DNA from: a virus
IMG/VR virus record: IMGVR_UViG_3300045999_008996
Span: 1 to 64,000 of that record
DNA length: 64,000 bases
Reading direction: 5' to 3' (one strand)
This document shows, one piece after another, positions 45,094-52,063 of this stretch. The notes below the pieces were generated by a model. The model saw nothing but the letters and a program-made list of their open reading frames with translations, was not told where the DNA came from and searched no databases. How positions within the stretch are numbered: position 1 is the stretch's first letter; each line of letters opens with the position of its first letter. The position numbers were made by a program, and so were the translations under genes.

Positions 45094-45162
45094 AATGAAG
45101 AAGAAAAGTGTTGTGAACTGTGAGTGCCTAGTTTATACTCATTCGACAGGAGTTGGTGTTAC

Positions 45163-45414
45163 TTAGAAGTCGAACACATTGATGTTGATTTCCTGGATAT
45201 TGACCATGGGGTCAGCATACTTAACACCATCAGGAGTTGCCACAATACCCTCATCATTCAGTGCGTCGATAGTGTCAACATAGTTGCCCATATCGCGGCA
45301 GAGGTAATAGAGATTGACGTCATTCTGCAACCACAGTGCAACATTCCAGGTCTCATAATTTGCCCAACCGTTATAGGTGGTGTCGGTCAGATTTGCTTGA
45401 AAAGTAGCAGTCAT
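45163..45414 (-). CDS. YETWN-motif conserved phage protein, 83 aa
   Basis: The core NGWANYETWNVALWLQND is a well-known signature of a small phage and cyanobacterial protein family with unknown function. I chose MTATFQANLTD at 45414 as start; the frame stays open to an ATG at 45462 next to the 36-bp repeat, which would add 16 unlikely residues (RGTQVHRPANTQDLP). Confidence 0.8.
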   Translation of the reverse strand: MTATFQANLTDTTYNGWANYETWNVALWLQNDVNLYYLCRDMGNYVDTIDALNDEGIVATPDGVKYADPMVNIQEININVFDF

Positions 45415-45462
45415 TGGTAAGTCTTGAGTGTTAGCGGGGCGGTGAACTTGTGTGCCCCTCAT

Positions 45463-45498
45463 ACTACTAAGACACTTTCAAGGTGAGTAACTTTAATG
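45463..45498 (-). repeat. 36-bp repeat, copy 1
   Basis: Variable loop CTTG. It fills the gap between the HNH endonuclease stop (TAA lies inside the repeat) and the YETWN gene; the nearest ATG touches the repeat, the likely true start is 48 bp further. Confidence 0.9.
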
Positions 45499-45915
45499 GA
45501 TGCGGTCCTGAATATCATTGAGGACCGTAGATAAGACTTCCACACTATCCTCACCGTTCTCTTCTAACTGTTGCATAACGTCTTGCAGTTGGGGTAGAAT
45601 AGCAGTGGTAATCTGTGGCACTCTGATAATACTCATTTCGCCCAGATGCTTATACTTTAGAGGTCTTCCTCCAGCAATAGTTTTGGGACGAAACTTACTG
45701 TCTTTTTTAGACTTTTCAATGTGGCATTTGTTACATAAAAGTTGGCACTTTGATAACTCTTCTAACAGAACTTCCTTAGGTTTACTATAACCTGCAGCAA
45801 TATTGAATGACTTTGTAGAAGGGTCAATATGGTCAAACTCTAATGCTTCTGTGCAACCACATTCTACACACTTTCCACCCAACTTTTCAATTAGAATTTC
45901 CCTTAATAAGTTCAT
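45493..45915 (-). CDS. HNH homing endonuclease
   Basis: A 140-residue free-standing HNH nuclease: zinc pairs Cys16/Cys19 and Cys61/Cys64, HNH core EFDHIDPSTK (His29) and LLCNKCHIEKS (His65). The C-terminal half (RPLKYKHLGEMS onwards) probably binds DNA. Such genes are selfish elements in T4-like genomes. A late promoter nested inside a long inverted repeat stands just before the ATG (see 45918-45979). Confidence 0.88.
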   Translation of the reverse strand: MNLLREILIEKLGGKCVECGCTEALEFDHIDPSTKSFNIAAGYSKPKEVLLEELSKCQLLCNKCHIEKSKKDSKFRPKTIAGGRPLKYKHLGEMSIIRVPQITTAILPQLQDVMQQLEENGEDSVEVLSTVLNDIQDRIH

Positions 45916-45917
45916 AG

Positions 45918-45979
45918 GTATTTTGATAACTTAATACGTCGTTATTTATAGGTTTTTTGAGGTATTACGTTATCAAAAC
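45918..45979 (-). promoter_or_regulatory. late promoter nested in a hairpin (HNH gene)
   Basis: Minus strand: upstream arm GTTTTGATAACGTAATACC (45979-45961), loop with TATAAATA (45950-45943), downstream arm ending 3 bp before the ATG region. The arms pair 10 bp, one mismatch, 6 bp. Read-through RNA would hide the translation start; RNA begun at the late promoter lacks the first arm. This is the T4 I-TevI/soc arrangement. Confidence 0.75.
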
Positions 45980-46013
45980 TTAAACGCCTTATTTGGTATA
46001 AATTGCTACCAAA

Positions 46014-46187
46014 TTACCATCTATCGGGTGTACTTAGGTCTTCTACGTAAGCATCACACTTCTCTGCAGGTTCCAACTTGAAGAGTTTCTCCCAGTCAAT
46101 TTGATGTGGGTCGAAGTCAGGAAACGCAGAGATATCTAGAGTGATGCGATAACGAACCTTCTGTGCCTGAGTGTATGCTACTGACAT
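46014..46187 (-). CDS. small conserved cyanophage protein, 57 aa
   Basis: MSVAYTQAQKVRYRITLDIS; ends LSTPDRW. A clear AGGAG lies 9 bp before the ATG, and a near-perfect early promoter is 28 bp upstream of the start. Function unknown; an immediate-early role is suggested by the promoter. Confidence 0.8.
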   Translation of the reverse strand: MSVAYTQAQKVRYRITLDISAFPDFDPHQIDWEKLFKLEPAEKCDAYVEDLSTPDRW

Positions 46188-46214
46188 AAGTGCGCTCCTG
46201 TGTGTTATGAAGGT

Positions 46215-46243
46215 ACTATAAGATGCCTGGGCGAAAATGTCAA
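46215..46243 (-). promoter_or_regulatory. sigma70-type early promoter
   Basis: Minus strand: TTGACA (46238-46243), 17-bp spacer, TATAGT (46215-46220), followed by a leader with AGGAG for the 57-aa gene. One of the best host-type promoters in the window. Confidence 0.85.
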
Positions 46244-46314
46244 TGGTCTGGGGGTATTTAGGCGGTCCTGGTGGATTTAAGCAGGGGAATTGTGAGGATT
46301 TTGTGACCCTGTGG

Positions 46315-46344
46315 TTGACAAAAGTGCTGTTCTTATGTTATGCT
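46315..46344 (+). promoter_or_regulatory. plus-strand early-type promoter
   Basis: Plus strand: TTGACA (46315-46320), 17-18 bp, TTATGCT (46338-46344). The -10 surround TTATGTTATGCTCGG nearly equals that of the minus-strand promoter at 44673. It points against all genes of the window. Confidence 0.6.
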
Positions 46345-46570
46345 CGGTAAGAAGACAAGACCTCGACACGTTTATAATGTATCAGCACACATTCTCTGGC
46401 ACATTATAAGATAATAGAGACGATTAAAGGCACTTAATTGATACGAATTCATATCATTATCACACATTAATAACAATAATTATCAGGCATTTAATTCGAA
46501 CGTTTATATTTAAATTGATATTTTTAATTGATTTTATTGTTTTTTTAACGTTATTTTGGCATAAAAGCAT
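46345..46570. other. AT-rich non-coding stretch, candidate RNA or origin
   Basis: The 419 bp from 46188 to 46606 is the longest gap without a gene. The left part holds two divergent promoters. The rest is very AT-rich, has no frame longer than about 10 codons after the plus promoter, contains TATAAT-like strings and ends at a strong hairpin. It may encode a plus-strand RNA of about 230-250 nt or be a replication/regulatory site. No known RNA family recognised. Confidence 0.4.
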
Positions 46571-46595
46571 AAAAAAAGAGGGTAGAAGTACCCTC
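46571..46595 (-). terminator. rho-independent terminator
   Basis: Minus strand: stem GAGGGTA/TACCCTC with a 4-base loop (46578-46595) and then seven T. It ends the cluster 46607-47725. On the plus strand the stem is followed only by a weak U-rich run. Confidence 0.9.
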
Positions 46596-46606
46596 TCTAT
46601 CTTATA

Positions 46607-46843
46607 TCAATCAATCGCTAATCTGTACCTTGCATAATCCTCTGCATCAGATCTTTTACGGAATCGTGCTTCTTCTCCTTCAAATCTAAGAGGCAAATAC
46701 CTATACTTCTTGCCTTCCTTAGTCATTACAATTCGGGAGAATAGATGCAGTGAGTAACTACCATCCTCCGTTCTTTGTGCTTCTTTCTTTACAATGAAAG
46801 GCAGAACTTGTTGGTCGTTGAATGAGGACTTAGAGAGTAACAT
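46607..46843 (-). CDS. small protein, 78 aa
   Basis: MLLSKSSFNDQQVLPFIVKK; basic, predicted alpha/beta. The C-terminus FRKRSDAEDYARYRLAID is a helix like that in small phage proteins that compare two strands. Last gene before a terminator. Function unknown. Confidence 0.7.
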   Translation of the reverse strand: MLLSKSSFNDQQVLPFIVKKEAQRTEDGSYSLHLFSRIVMTKEGKKYRYLPLRFEGEEARFRKRSDAEDYARYRLAID

Positions 46844-46866
46844 TTCGATTTAAGAGTGTAGGATTA

Positions 46867-47058
46867 TCAGGAGAATCGTGATGCAAACTTAAGTGCATCT
46901 TTTTCTTTTGTATAAGTCTTGAACTCTTTAGTCACCCAGTAAGCATCACCTCGCAGAGTGTTTTCTTTGAACACATCAACCTGAACTGAGAACTTGTTAT
47001 TATACTCTCTGATGTAAACTCTGGTATCACCAATCTTTGGACGTTCCATGGTTTGCAT
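46867..47058 (-). CDS. small protein, 63 aa
   Basis: MQTMERPKIGDTRVYIREYN; beta strands then a helix (KEKDALKFASRFS), a plan shared with its neighbours at 46607 and 47075. A start at the second Met (47049) is possible. Function unknown. Confidence 0.7.
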   Translation of the reverse strand: MQTMERPKIGDTRVYIREYNNKFSVQVDVFKENTLRGDAYWVTKEFKTYTKEKDALKFASRFS

Positions 47059-47074
47059 ATTCTTTTGCTTGGTT

Positions 47075-47209
47075 TTAATTGGTGATCAATTCAGCAGGAC
47101 TACCACACGATTTGTAGAACTCAATCATACGATTTGCTTCCTCTAGTGTAGAGAACGTTTGCGTCCTCCATTGTTGTTGATAAGGTGTAAAGTAACGGAT
47201 TTTGAACAT
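47075..47209 (-). CDS. small conserved cyanophage protein, 44 aa
   Basis: MFKIRYFTPYQQQWRTQTFS, a type common in cyanophages, ending CGSPAELITN. The frame is open to 47263 but homologous proteins I know start at MFKIRYF, so that start was used. Function unknown. Confidence 0.75.
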   Translation of the reverse strand: MFKIRYFTPYQQQWRTQTFSTLEEANRMIEFYKSCGSPAELITN

Positions 47210-47219
47210 TTTGTTTGAT

Positions 47220-47387
47220 TCAGTTAGAGTGAAGAATGGTGAGCATCTTCTGGTAATACTCATCTGCTTCTACTTCACATTGATGAGACTGTGTTGCATC
47301 TTCAATCTCGTATTGTTTCATACTCAGAGAGTGAATTACGCTGTCTAGAAGATTAGTCAGTGCTTCAATCTTTTGTTCGTTAGTCAT
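47220..47387 (-). CDS. small helical protein, 55 aa
   Basis: MTNEQKIEALTNLLDSVIHS; a single long amphipathic helix pattern. Its ATG shares a base with the stop of the upstream 112-aa gene. Function unknown. Confidence 0.7.
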   Translation of the reverse strand: MTNEQKIEALTNLLDSVIHSLSMKQYEIEDATQSHQCEVEADEYYQKMLTILHSN

Positions 47388-47725
47388 CAGTTAAGCACCA
47401 TACCTTCAGTGAAAGGAATTGTGTTACCGTTATCAATCACAAACCATTCAAAATCACGTTGAAAGATACGGGCATCATTTCCGTGCTCTTTCAGAATAGC
47501 ATTGAGACGTGATTTGGTTGTTGGAGTTTTATACCCACAGGTGTAAAGTTCAAGGAAGGTATCACCAATCGTTGCGATATGATTGCCATGCAGATAAACA
47601 TATGAAGCATCACGTTCGGGCGAATAGAGAACTTCAGTGTTGTCAGACTTCCAGTCTTTGCAGTTGGTAATAGCATTGTTCATTTTGGATTCAATAACTC
47701 GCATGGTTGGAGATTCAGTGGTCAT
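47387..47725 (-). CDS. conserved phage protein, 112 aa
   Basis: A family frequent in marine phages: VYLHGNHIATIGD, TTKSRLNAIL and a C-terminal FVIDNGNTIPFTEGMVL. The ATG used adjoins the 36-bp repeat; MNNAITN (residue 15) is an alternative start. Function unknown. Confidence 0.8.
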   Translation of the reverse strand: MTTESPTMRVIESKMNNAITNCKDWKSDNTEVLYSPERDASYVYLHGNHIATIGDTFLELYTCGYKTPTTKSRLNAILKEHGNDARIFQRDFEWFVIDNGNTIPFTEGMVLN

Positions 47726-47761
47726 ACTACTAGGACACTTTCAAGGTGAGTAACTTTAATT
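47726..47761 (-). repeat. 36-bp repeat, copy 2
   Basis: Loop CTTG, followed directly by ATGACCAC. It heads the five-gene cluster 46607-47725. Confidence 0.93.
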
Positions 47762-47766
47762 GCGAC

Positions 47767-47949
47767 TTACAGAGAAAATACTTTAGATGTCACAAGTTGG
47801 GAATCTTGATCATACTTTTCATAAGACCAAGTACCTTCGGTTTGTTCAACATAAGAGTGAACATTGTCGTTACAATCTTCCTTCCAAAAGGCACCAGTTT
47901 CGGGTTGGAAGAAATAACCAGATGCGATAAGTGCGTCAGTGAATGTCAT
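47767..47949 (-). CDS. small protein, 60 aa
   Basis: MTFTDALIASGYFFQPETGA, acidic, aromatic. Start chosen at the only ATG in frame; a TTG at 47973 would be longer. It is the second gene behind repeat copy 3. Function unknown. Confidence 0.65.
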   Translation of the reverse strand: MTFTDALIASGYFFQPETGAFWKEDCNDNVHSYVEQTEGTWSYEKYDQDSQLVTSKVFSL

Positions 47950-47976
47950 TGTGATTTCAGCGTTAAGTAACAATAA

Positions 47977-48186
47977 TCAGGCAGCGATTGCAGACTCTAG
48001 ACATACCTCACGGGTTTCGAGTAGAACATAATCACACTCAGATTCCAGTTCCTTCAGGTAGGCATTGGCAGCAGAGAAACAATCAAACAAGCGGAGAGAT
48101 CTGAAGTTCTCACCTTCATAATCAAATCCACCGATAACAGCGTAGACAGACATTTTGGACATTTGAGACATTTGGGAAGTGGTCAT
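47977..48186 (-). CDS. small protein, 69 aa
   Basis: MTTSQMSQMSKMSVYAVIGG; the Met/Ser-rich first 11 residues look like translated leader, and MSVYAVIGGFDY (48153) is a good alternative start. The core resembles small alpha/beta cyanophage proteins. Function unknown. Confidence 0.7.
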   Translation of the reverse strand: MTTSQMSQMSKMSVYAVIGGFDYEGENFRSLRLFDCFSAANAYLKELESECDYVLLETREVCLESAIAA

Positions 48187-48222
48187 ACTACTAGGACACT
48201 TTCAAGGTGAGTAACTTTAATT
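48187..48222 (-). repeat. 36-bp repeat, copy 3
   Basis: Loop CTTG, followed by ATGACCAC. The upstream 46-aa gene uses the TAA inside the repeat as its stop. Confidence 0.93.
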
Positions 48223-48357
48223 GGTCGTCACATATGGTCCTTGAACATCACAAAACTCTAGAAGAAAGTAATCAATAGTGACGCCAAGTTCATTTGCAAA
48301 CTGTAGATTTTCTTGATATTGTTCCTGAGAAAGAATGTAGAAATCAGTCTCAATCAT
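48217..48357 (-). CDS. small acidic protein, 46 aa
   Basis: MIETDFYILSQEQYQENLQF; its stop is the TAA within repeat copy 3, and its start overlaps the end of the next upstream gene by 8 bp. Function unknown. Confidence 0.6.
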   Translation of the reverse strand: MIETDFYILSQEQYQENLQFANELGVTIDYFLLEFCDVQGPYVTTN

Positions 48358-48499
48358 GGTCGATTTGTCCTCCTTGAAGTTCAACATTGTCTAGTACAGT
48401 AACAATCTGCTGGTTTGGAGTAAGGTAGTCGATTTGCAGAACATTCGGCGCGATTTCAGTTGCTCCGATAATCGTAGATGCTAACAGGATTTCAATCAT
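48350..48499 (-). CDS. small protein, 49 aa
   Basis: MIEILLASTIIGATEIAPNV; the hydrophobic N-terminus could be a signal peptide or membrane segment (residues 3-15). ATGA-coupled to the upstream gene. Function unknown. Confidence 0.6.
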   Translation of the reverse strand: MIEILLASTIIGATEIAPNVLQIDYLTPNQQIVTVLDNVELQGGQIDHD

Positions 48500-48645
48500 T
48501 GTTGCGGTGAGATAATGTCTGCTACAGTGTGCAATGTATTGGAAGTGATGTTGCGAACTCCAGGTGAGAGTATCATCGCAACAATGAAGATTAGTGTAAA
48601 TGTCTTCACTTTACAAGGAGACTTAAATGTAAGACTTTTTGCCAT
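48496..48645 (-). CDS. small membrane protein, 49 aa
   Basis: MAKSLTFKSPCKVKTFTLIF, with one transmembrane helix at about residues 15-30 after a basic N-terminus. Similar proteins occur in many cyanophages. Overlaps both neighbours by four and one bases. Function unknown. Confidence 0.7.
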   Translation of the reverse strand: MAKSLTFKSPCKVKTFTLIFIVAMILSPGVRNITSNTLHTVADIISPQQ

Positions 48646-48878
48646 CAGTTAATGACATCATACTTCAGGGATTTGACACACCAACCCGTGTTGTCAGAGA
48701 TACAATCGACAAGATCTTCCTCACTCGGAGGTGCCCAAAGGCAAGATTTTGCATCATCTACGATCTCTTTCTTCTCATACTCAGTGAGATCTTCATAGTC
48801 GAAATCGAACTCAATTTCAGTGATTTTGTAGTAGTTCATACTTTTAGTGTTAGTCAGGGTTTCAGTGGAAGTGGTCAT
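48645..48878 (-). CDS. small acidic protein, 77 aa
   Basis: The first 13 residues (MTTSTETLTNTKS) are low-complexity; MNYYKITEIEFDF at 48839 is a likely true start. The rest is acidic with two Cys. First gene behind repeat copy 4. Function unknown. Confidence 0.65.
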   Translation of the reverse strand: MTTSTETLTNTKSMNYYKITEIEFDFDYEDLTEYEKKEIVDDAKSCLWAPPSEEDLVDCISDNTGWCVKSLKYDVIN

Positions 48879-48914
48879 ACTACTAGGACACTTTGGAGGT
48901 GAGTAACTTTAATT
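48879..48914 (-). repeat. 36-bp repeat, copy 4
   Basis: Loop CTCC, followed by ATGACCAC. The upstream gene ends with the TAA inside the repeat. Confidence 0.93.
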
Positions 48915-49118
48915 GAACTCGATGTTCCAGTCAACATCTGCAGTAAGATTGACCCAAAAGTGATTCTTACCGTTTGCAGAGGTTAGAAACACTTTGTTTC
49001 CGTGATGTTGCTCCACAATACATTCATTATTGCGGTTCATTAAGTTACAGAAACGATTCTGTGCTTTCTTACTCTTGGGTGTCACAAATGCAGTCATCAT
49101 ATTCAGGTTGTTGTCCAT
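48909..49118 (-). CDS. small protein, 69 aa
   Basis: MDNNLNMMTAFVTPKSKKAQ; beta-rich with NECIVEQHHGNKVFLTS. A start at Met7/Met8 is possible. Flanked by repeats on both sides. Function unknown. Confidence 0.65.
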   Translation of the reverse strand: MDNNLNMMTAFVTPKSKKAQNRFCNLMNRNNECIVEQHHGNKVFLTSANGKNHFWVNLTADVDWNIEFN

Positions 49119-49154
49119 ACTACTAGGACACTTTAGAGGTGAGTAACTTTAATT
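49119..49154 (-). repeat. 36-bp repeat, copy 5
   Basis: Loop CTCT, followed directly by the ATG of the 69-aa gene. Confidence 0.93.
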
Positions 49155-49165
49155 GACGTAGAGTT

Positions 49166-49522
49166 TCAGTTACGCATCAGGGCAAGTGCATCATTCTCAC
49201 TGATGCTATCCTCAGGCAGTTGGATATTGCGAGCACAGGCAACTGCATCAGCAAAATTATCAAAAGTGCCAAAGGATTTCTGATTACCACACCAGCAACC
49301 TTTGTACTCATAAAACATTGCTTCGACTGAGAATACATCACCTTTTGTTTTAGAATCTACACTGTGCTTGATGTACACTTTACCGTCATATCGGGTGTAC
49401 TTATCAAACATATTGCTCTTGAAAGTACGAATGAAATCAGCGATAGACTCAGCAGTCAGATTGATATTCTGAGAGAACAGATTTGCGTAATGAACTGTCA
49501 TTTTAGTGGTTTCAGTGGTCAT
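49166..49522 (-). CDS. small protein, 118 aa
   Basis: MTTETTKMTVHYANLFSQNI; alternative start MTVHYANL at Met8. Central KGCWCGNQKSFGTF and a helical tail. Not recognised. It stands alone between repeats 5 and 6. Confidence 0.65.
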   Translation of the reverse strand: MTTETTKMTVHYANLFSQNINLTAESIADFIRTFKSNMFDKYTRYDGKVYIKHSVDSKTKGDVFSVEAMFYEYKGCWCGNQKSFGTFDNFADAVACARNIQLPEDSISENDALALMRN

Positions 49523-49558
49523 ACTACTAGGACACTTTGGAGGTGAGTAACTTTAATT
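49523..49558 (-). repeat. 36-bp repeat, copy 6
   Basis: Loop CTCC, followed by ATGACCAC. The MutH-like gene stop (TGA) abuts it. Confidence 0.93.
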
Positions 49559-50148
49559 CAGAACAGATTGCGACCGAATTGACCACACAAATAGAATGCC
49601 ATTCCTTTATCCTTAAGGGTCACATCTGCAAAGGTCAGAGGTACATAGCGACCGTTGGTTTTAGATGCTTTGGTGCGAATCTGCAGAAGTCCGTTAGGAC
49701 CAGTGATGGTAGAAAGTTCTTTGCCTGCATCGAAAAGTGTGCGGATGCTGTTACAAATGAACTCATAATCCTCACGCAATTCTTGATAGTGTGCAGCATG
49801 AGTTTCTTCATTCAGAATAACACTGCCCACATAATCGTTGTTGCGAGTGAATCCAACATATACAGTTTGCTTCAGTTTCTGTCCAACCTTGCTATCATCA
49901 AATGACACTGCATCTTCGATGATTTCAGATAGACAATGCTTCAACTGTGTGGCAGCAATAGATTCACCAACTGTAAAAGTCTTAATTTCTCCATCCTCCA
50001 AATCTTTCAGGTCGGAGGAGTTAGGAACTCCGAGGGCAGTTTCTAACAGTTGCCCGCGAGCACCTTTGTTCTTGCCAGGTTTCTCAAATGCACTGAAGTC
50101 AGTTACATTCAGTTTGGCAAATACTTCAAGGGTGGTTAGTTTAGTCAT
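49558..50148 (-). CDS. MutH/Sau3AI-type GATC endonuclease
   Basis: A 196-residue protein (E. coli MutH: 229). The fold markers follow MutH in order: KGARGQLLE with Glu36, then Asp46 and GEIKTF with Glu54/Lys56 (E-x-K), QKLK with Lys91, and a C-terminal LLQIRTKAS block that aligns with MutH EYLQIRPKAA. This family nicks or cuts GATC depending on adenine methylation. A Dam-type methylase lies at 60920. The ATG at 50148 is preferred over a TTG at 50175. Substrate specificity is inferred. Confidence 0.82.
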   Translation of the reverse strand: MTKLTTLEVFAKLNVTDFSAFEKPGKNKGARGQLLETALGVPNSSDLKDLEDGEIKTFTVGESIAATQLKHCLSEIIEDAVSFDDSKVGQKLKQTVYVGFTRNNDYVGSVILNEETHAAHYQELREDYEFICNSIRTLFDAGKELSTITGPNGLLQIRTKASKTNGRYVPLTFADVTLKDKGMAFYLCGQFGRNLF

Positions 50149-50175
50149 GGTAAAATTAGGAAGTGAAATCACCAA

Positions 50176-50346
50176 TCAGTCAACAACAGAGTAACAAGCA
50201 ACCCAGGAAGGAATCCCAGAGAGTGATAACGAACCATTGCGAGCATCGCAATAGTCTTCTGCCTCTTTTTCAGAGTAGAAAGGTCCAATGTACTCTGGAG
50301 AATCGAGTGCTTCAGACCAAAATCGAACGGTAAAAGTGTTTCTCAT
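50176..50346 (-). CDS. small protein, 56 aa
   Basis: MRNTFTVRFWSEALDSPEYI; short alpha/beta protein ending CYSVVD. It is the only repeat-headed gene with no second Met downstream, so it must start at the repeat-proximal ATG. First gene of the MutH pair. Function unknown. Confidence 0.7.
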   Translation of the reverse strand: MRNTFTVRFWSEALDSPEYIGPFYSEKEAEDYCDARNGSLSLSGIPSWVACYSVVD

Positions 50347-50382
50347 ACTACTAGGACACTTTAGAGGTGAGTAACTTTAATT
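50347..50382 (-). repeat. 36-bp repeat, copy 7
   Basis: Loop CTCT; followed directly by the ATG of the 56-aa gene, which with the MutH-like gene forms its unit. Confidence 0.93.
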
Positions 50383-50524
50383 ACTTGAAAGTTCCATTGA
50401 CACCAACAACCTTTGCAGTAGGATTGCGTGCTTGTGCAGTTTCGCGGGCATCTTTTGGAGAGTTAGCATACACTTCCTCCTTGAAGACTTTACCGCCAAC
50501 GTATAACTCAACAATGTACTTCAT
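50381..50524 (-). CDS. small conserved phage protein, 47 aa
   Basis: MKYIVELYVGGKVFKEEVYA, ending AKVVGVNGTFK; a compact alpha/beta plan (strand, strand, helix ARETAQAR, strand) common in small phage proteins. ATGA-coupled to the upstream gene. Function unknown. Confidence 0.72.
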   Translation of the reverse strand: MKYIVELYVGGKVFKEEVYANSPKDARETAQARNPTAKVVGVNGTFK

Positions 50525-50715
50525 AGTGTTTGAAACTCCTGTGCTTCTTTGATGTTAGAATTGTAGTATTTGGTGATTAGATCATTACACAATGGTTTCC
50601 ATTCTTCATCAATACCAGAGTGCTCACAATCTCGTGCTTGATATAACAAACGCAGTATGCAAGTTTCCTCATCTTTTGTGAACTTAACGCGATTGAAAGT
50701 GTAACCGTCAGTCAT
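50521..50715 (-). CDS. small protein, 64 aa
   Basis: MTDGYTFNRVKFTKDEETCI; helical. An ATG at 50715 is used rather than the TTG six bases upstream. ATGA overlap with the 47-aa gene. Function unknown. Confidence 0.68.
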   Translation of the reverse strand: MTDGYTFNRVKFTKDEETCILRLLYQARDCEHSGIDEEWKPLCNDLITKYYNSNIKEAQEFQTL

Positions 50716-50717
50716 AA

Positions 50718-50885
50718 TCAAACAGGGGTAACTTCAACGGAACGGATAAGATTTGTGCGGTCTTGTGCTAGGTAATCATCAGCGATTTTACCACAAGATG
50801 AACGCGATTGAATGAACTTTTCTTCGTATAGGTTCTCATCTTCATCAGGAACCCAATACTCAATCAGCATACGATAAGTGTTCAT
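50718..50885 (-). CDS. small protein, 55 aa
   Basis: MNTYRMLIEYWVPDEDENLY; acidic, alpha/beta. ATGA overlap with the upstream 82-aa gene. Function unknown. Confidence 0.68.
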   Translation of the reverse strand: MNTYRMLIEYWVPDEDENLYEEKFIQSRSSCGKIADDYLAQDRTNLIRSVEVTPV

Positions 50886-51133
50886 CAATAGTGTGCTTCA
50901 GAAGTGTCAAGAACTTCGCTGTACTTAGCGATACCATCATAGCAACGCTTTGCCATTTCAGAATCACCCTCAGCGACATAACCTTTCAGAAACTCGAAGC
51001 AGTATTTGATACGCAGTTCGGGTGCAACTGCAGCGAGTTGTTGTTGACGACGCTCGTAAGCGGCGTTGTATGCAAACATTTCACGATCTTCGAGAGAGAT
51101 GTTGTGAAACTTGCGGTCGGTAGTGTTGTTCAT
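50885..51133 (-). CDS. small protein, 82 aa
   Basis: MNNTTDRKFHNISLEDREMF; helical, with repeated Tyr and Arg, ending SEAHY. First gene of a four-gene overlapping cluster behind repeat copy 8. Function unknown. Confidence 0.7.
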   Translation of the reverse strand: MNNTTDRKFHNISLEDREMFAYNAAYERRQQQLAAVAPELRIKYCFEFLKGYVAEGDSEMAKRCYDGIAKYSEVLDTSEAHY

Positions 51134-51169
51134 ACTACTAGGACACTTTGGAGGTGAGTAACTTTAATT
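51134..51169 (-). repeat. 36-bp repeat, copy 8
   Basis: Loop CTCC; followed directly by an ATG. Heads the cluster 50381-51133. Confidence 0.93.
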
Positions 51170-51174
51170 ACCCG

Positions 51175-51429
51175 TTACCACGTTCCTCTTTGGACGTGGA
51201 TTTTGCGAATCTCCTGATAAATGAACTGACGAAGTTTAGGTTCGGTAGTGTTATCAAAAGCATAATAAAGACGATTTAGATACTCATTCTGTGTGGCACC
51301 TATGTTACCATTACCACCGATGTCATTGAGTGATGAACCTGCCTTCACCTTTGAAACACCGAAATTGCCAGTGATGTTACCTTTGGTGCGAAACTGTGGT
51401 TTAATCTTTGAGAGATTAGAGTAAGTCAT
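51175..51429 (-). CDS. small protein, 84 aa
   Basis: MTYSNLSKIKPQFRTKGNIT, Gly/Asn-rich first half (GGNGNIGATQNEYLN) and a helical C-terminus. ATGA overlap with the upstream gene. Function unknown. Confidence 0.68.
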   Translation of the reverse strand: MTYSNLSKIKPQFRTKGNITGNFGVSKVKAGSSLNDIGGNGNIGATQNEYLNRLYYAFDNTTEPKLRQFIYQEIRKIHVQRGTW

Positions 51430-51599
51430 TCATCCTCTTCATAAGGGAACATTTCGTCATACTCTTCGTCAGTTAGAGTAAGATACTGAACATTAGCGTT
51501 CTTGTGCTCTTCAGTATACATTAACTGATAGTGTGCGAAAGAAGATGAGTCGCTGCTAGCATACTCCAGCAGACCATCAACGAAACAAAGGTAGTTCAT
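51426..51599 (-). CDS. small acidic protein, 57 aa
   Basis: MNYLCFVDGLLEYASSDSSS with a very acidic tail (YEEDE). Overlaps both neighbours by four bases. Function unknown. Confidence 0.66.
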   Translation of the reverse strand: MNYLCFVDGLLEYASSDSSSFAHYQLMYTEEHKNANVQYLTLTDEEYDEMFPYEEDE

Positions 51600-52027
51600 T
51601 TTGCGTACAGATAACCACCCGACCAGTCTGCATTTTCCAGCAGATATTCACGATCTTTGATCAATCGAAGGTCATAACGAACACCTTTCGCAGGAGATTT
51701 CCAAGTGGCAGACTTATACACTTCACCAGTGTTCTTGTCAATGAAGCAATGAACACTGCGCGAACCACCACCATTCACCAGAATGACTTTGTGATACTTT
51801 TTACCAGTCTCAATGGTATAGTCAATATCACACTTGCCAGACTTGAGTTCATCAACCTTGCGAAGGTGATACTCTACACCTTCACCACGTTCTGCGGAAC
51901 GCTGATGACCACGAATAGAATACTGACGATAGTTGTCTTTCAGTGCTTCAATCAGCAGCAGAGTGTTCTTATACACATTCTCTGCGATGGTTTGTTGTGC
52001 TTGTGCTTGCATTGTAGGAGTGCTCAT
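51596..52027 (-). CDS. conserved phage protein, 143 aa
   Basis: MSTPTMQAQAQQTIAENVYK; N-terminal helices, then a beta-rich half with SVHCFIDKNTGEVYKSATWK and a conserved KGVRYDL. I have seen this as an unnamed protein in many marine phages. The second Met (residue 6) is an alternative start. Confidence 0.75.
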   Translation of the reverse strand: MSTPTMQAQAQQTIAENVYKNTLLLIEALKDNYRQYSIRGHQRSAERGEGVEYHLRKVDELKSGKCDIDYTIETGKKYHKVILVNGGGSRSVHCFIDKNTGEVYKSATWKSPAKGVRYDLRLIKDREYLLENADWSGGYLYAK

Positions 52028-52063
52028 ACTACTAGGACACTTTGGGGGTGAGTAACTTTAATT
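52028..52063 (-). repeat. 36-bp repeat, copy 9
   Basis: Loop CCCC, the only copy with this version. Followed directly by an ATG; heads the three-gene cluster 51175-52027. Confidence 0.93.

Noticed and set aside
50149-50175. TTG start for the MutH-like gene giving nine more residues
   Set aside because: The ATG at 50148 fits the MutH-type N-terminus better, and the longer form would run up to the stop of the upstream gene without gaining a ribosome site.
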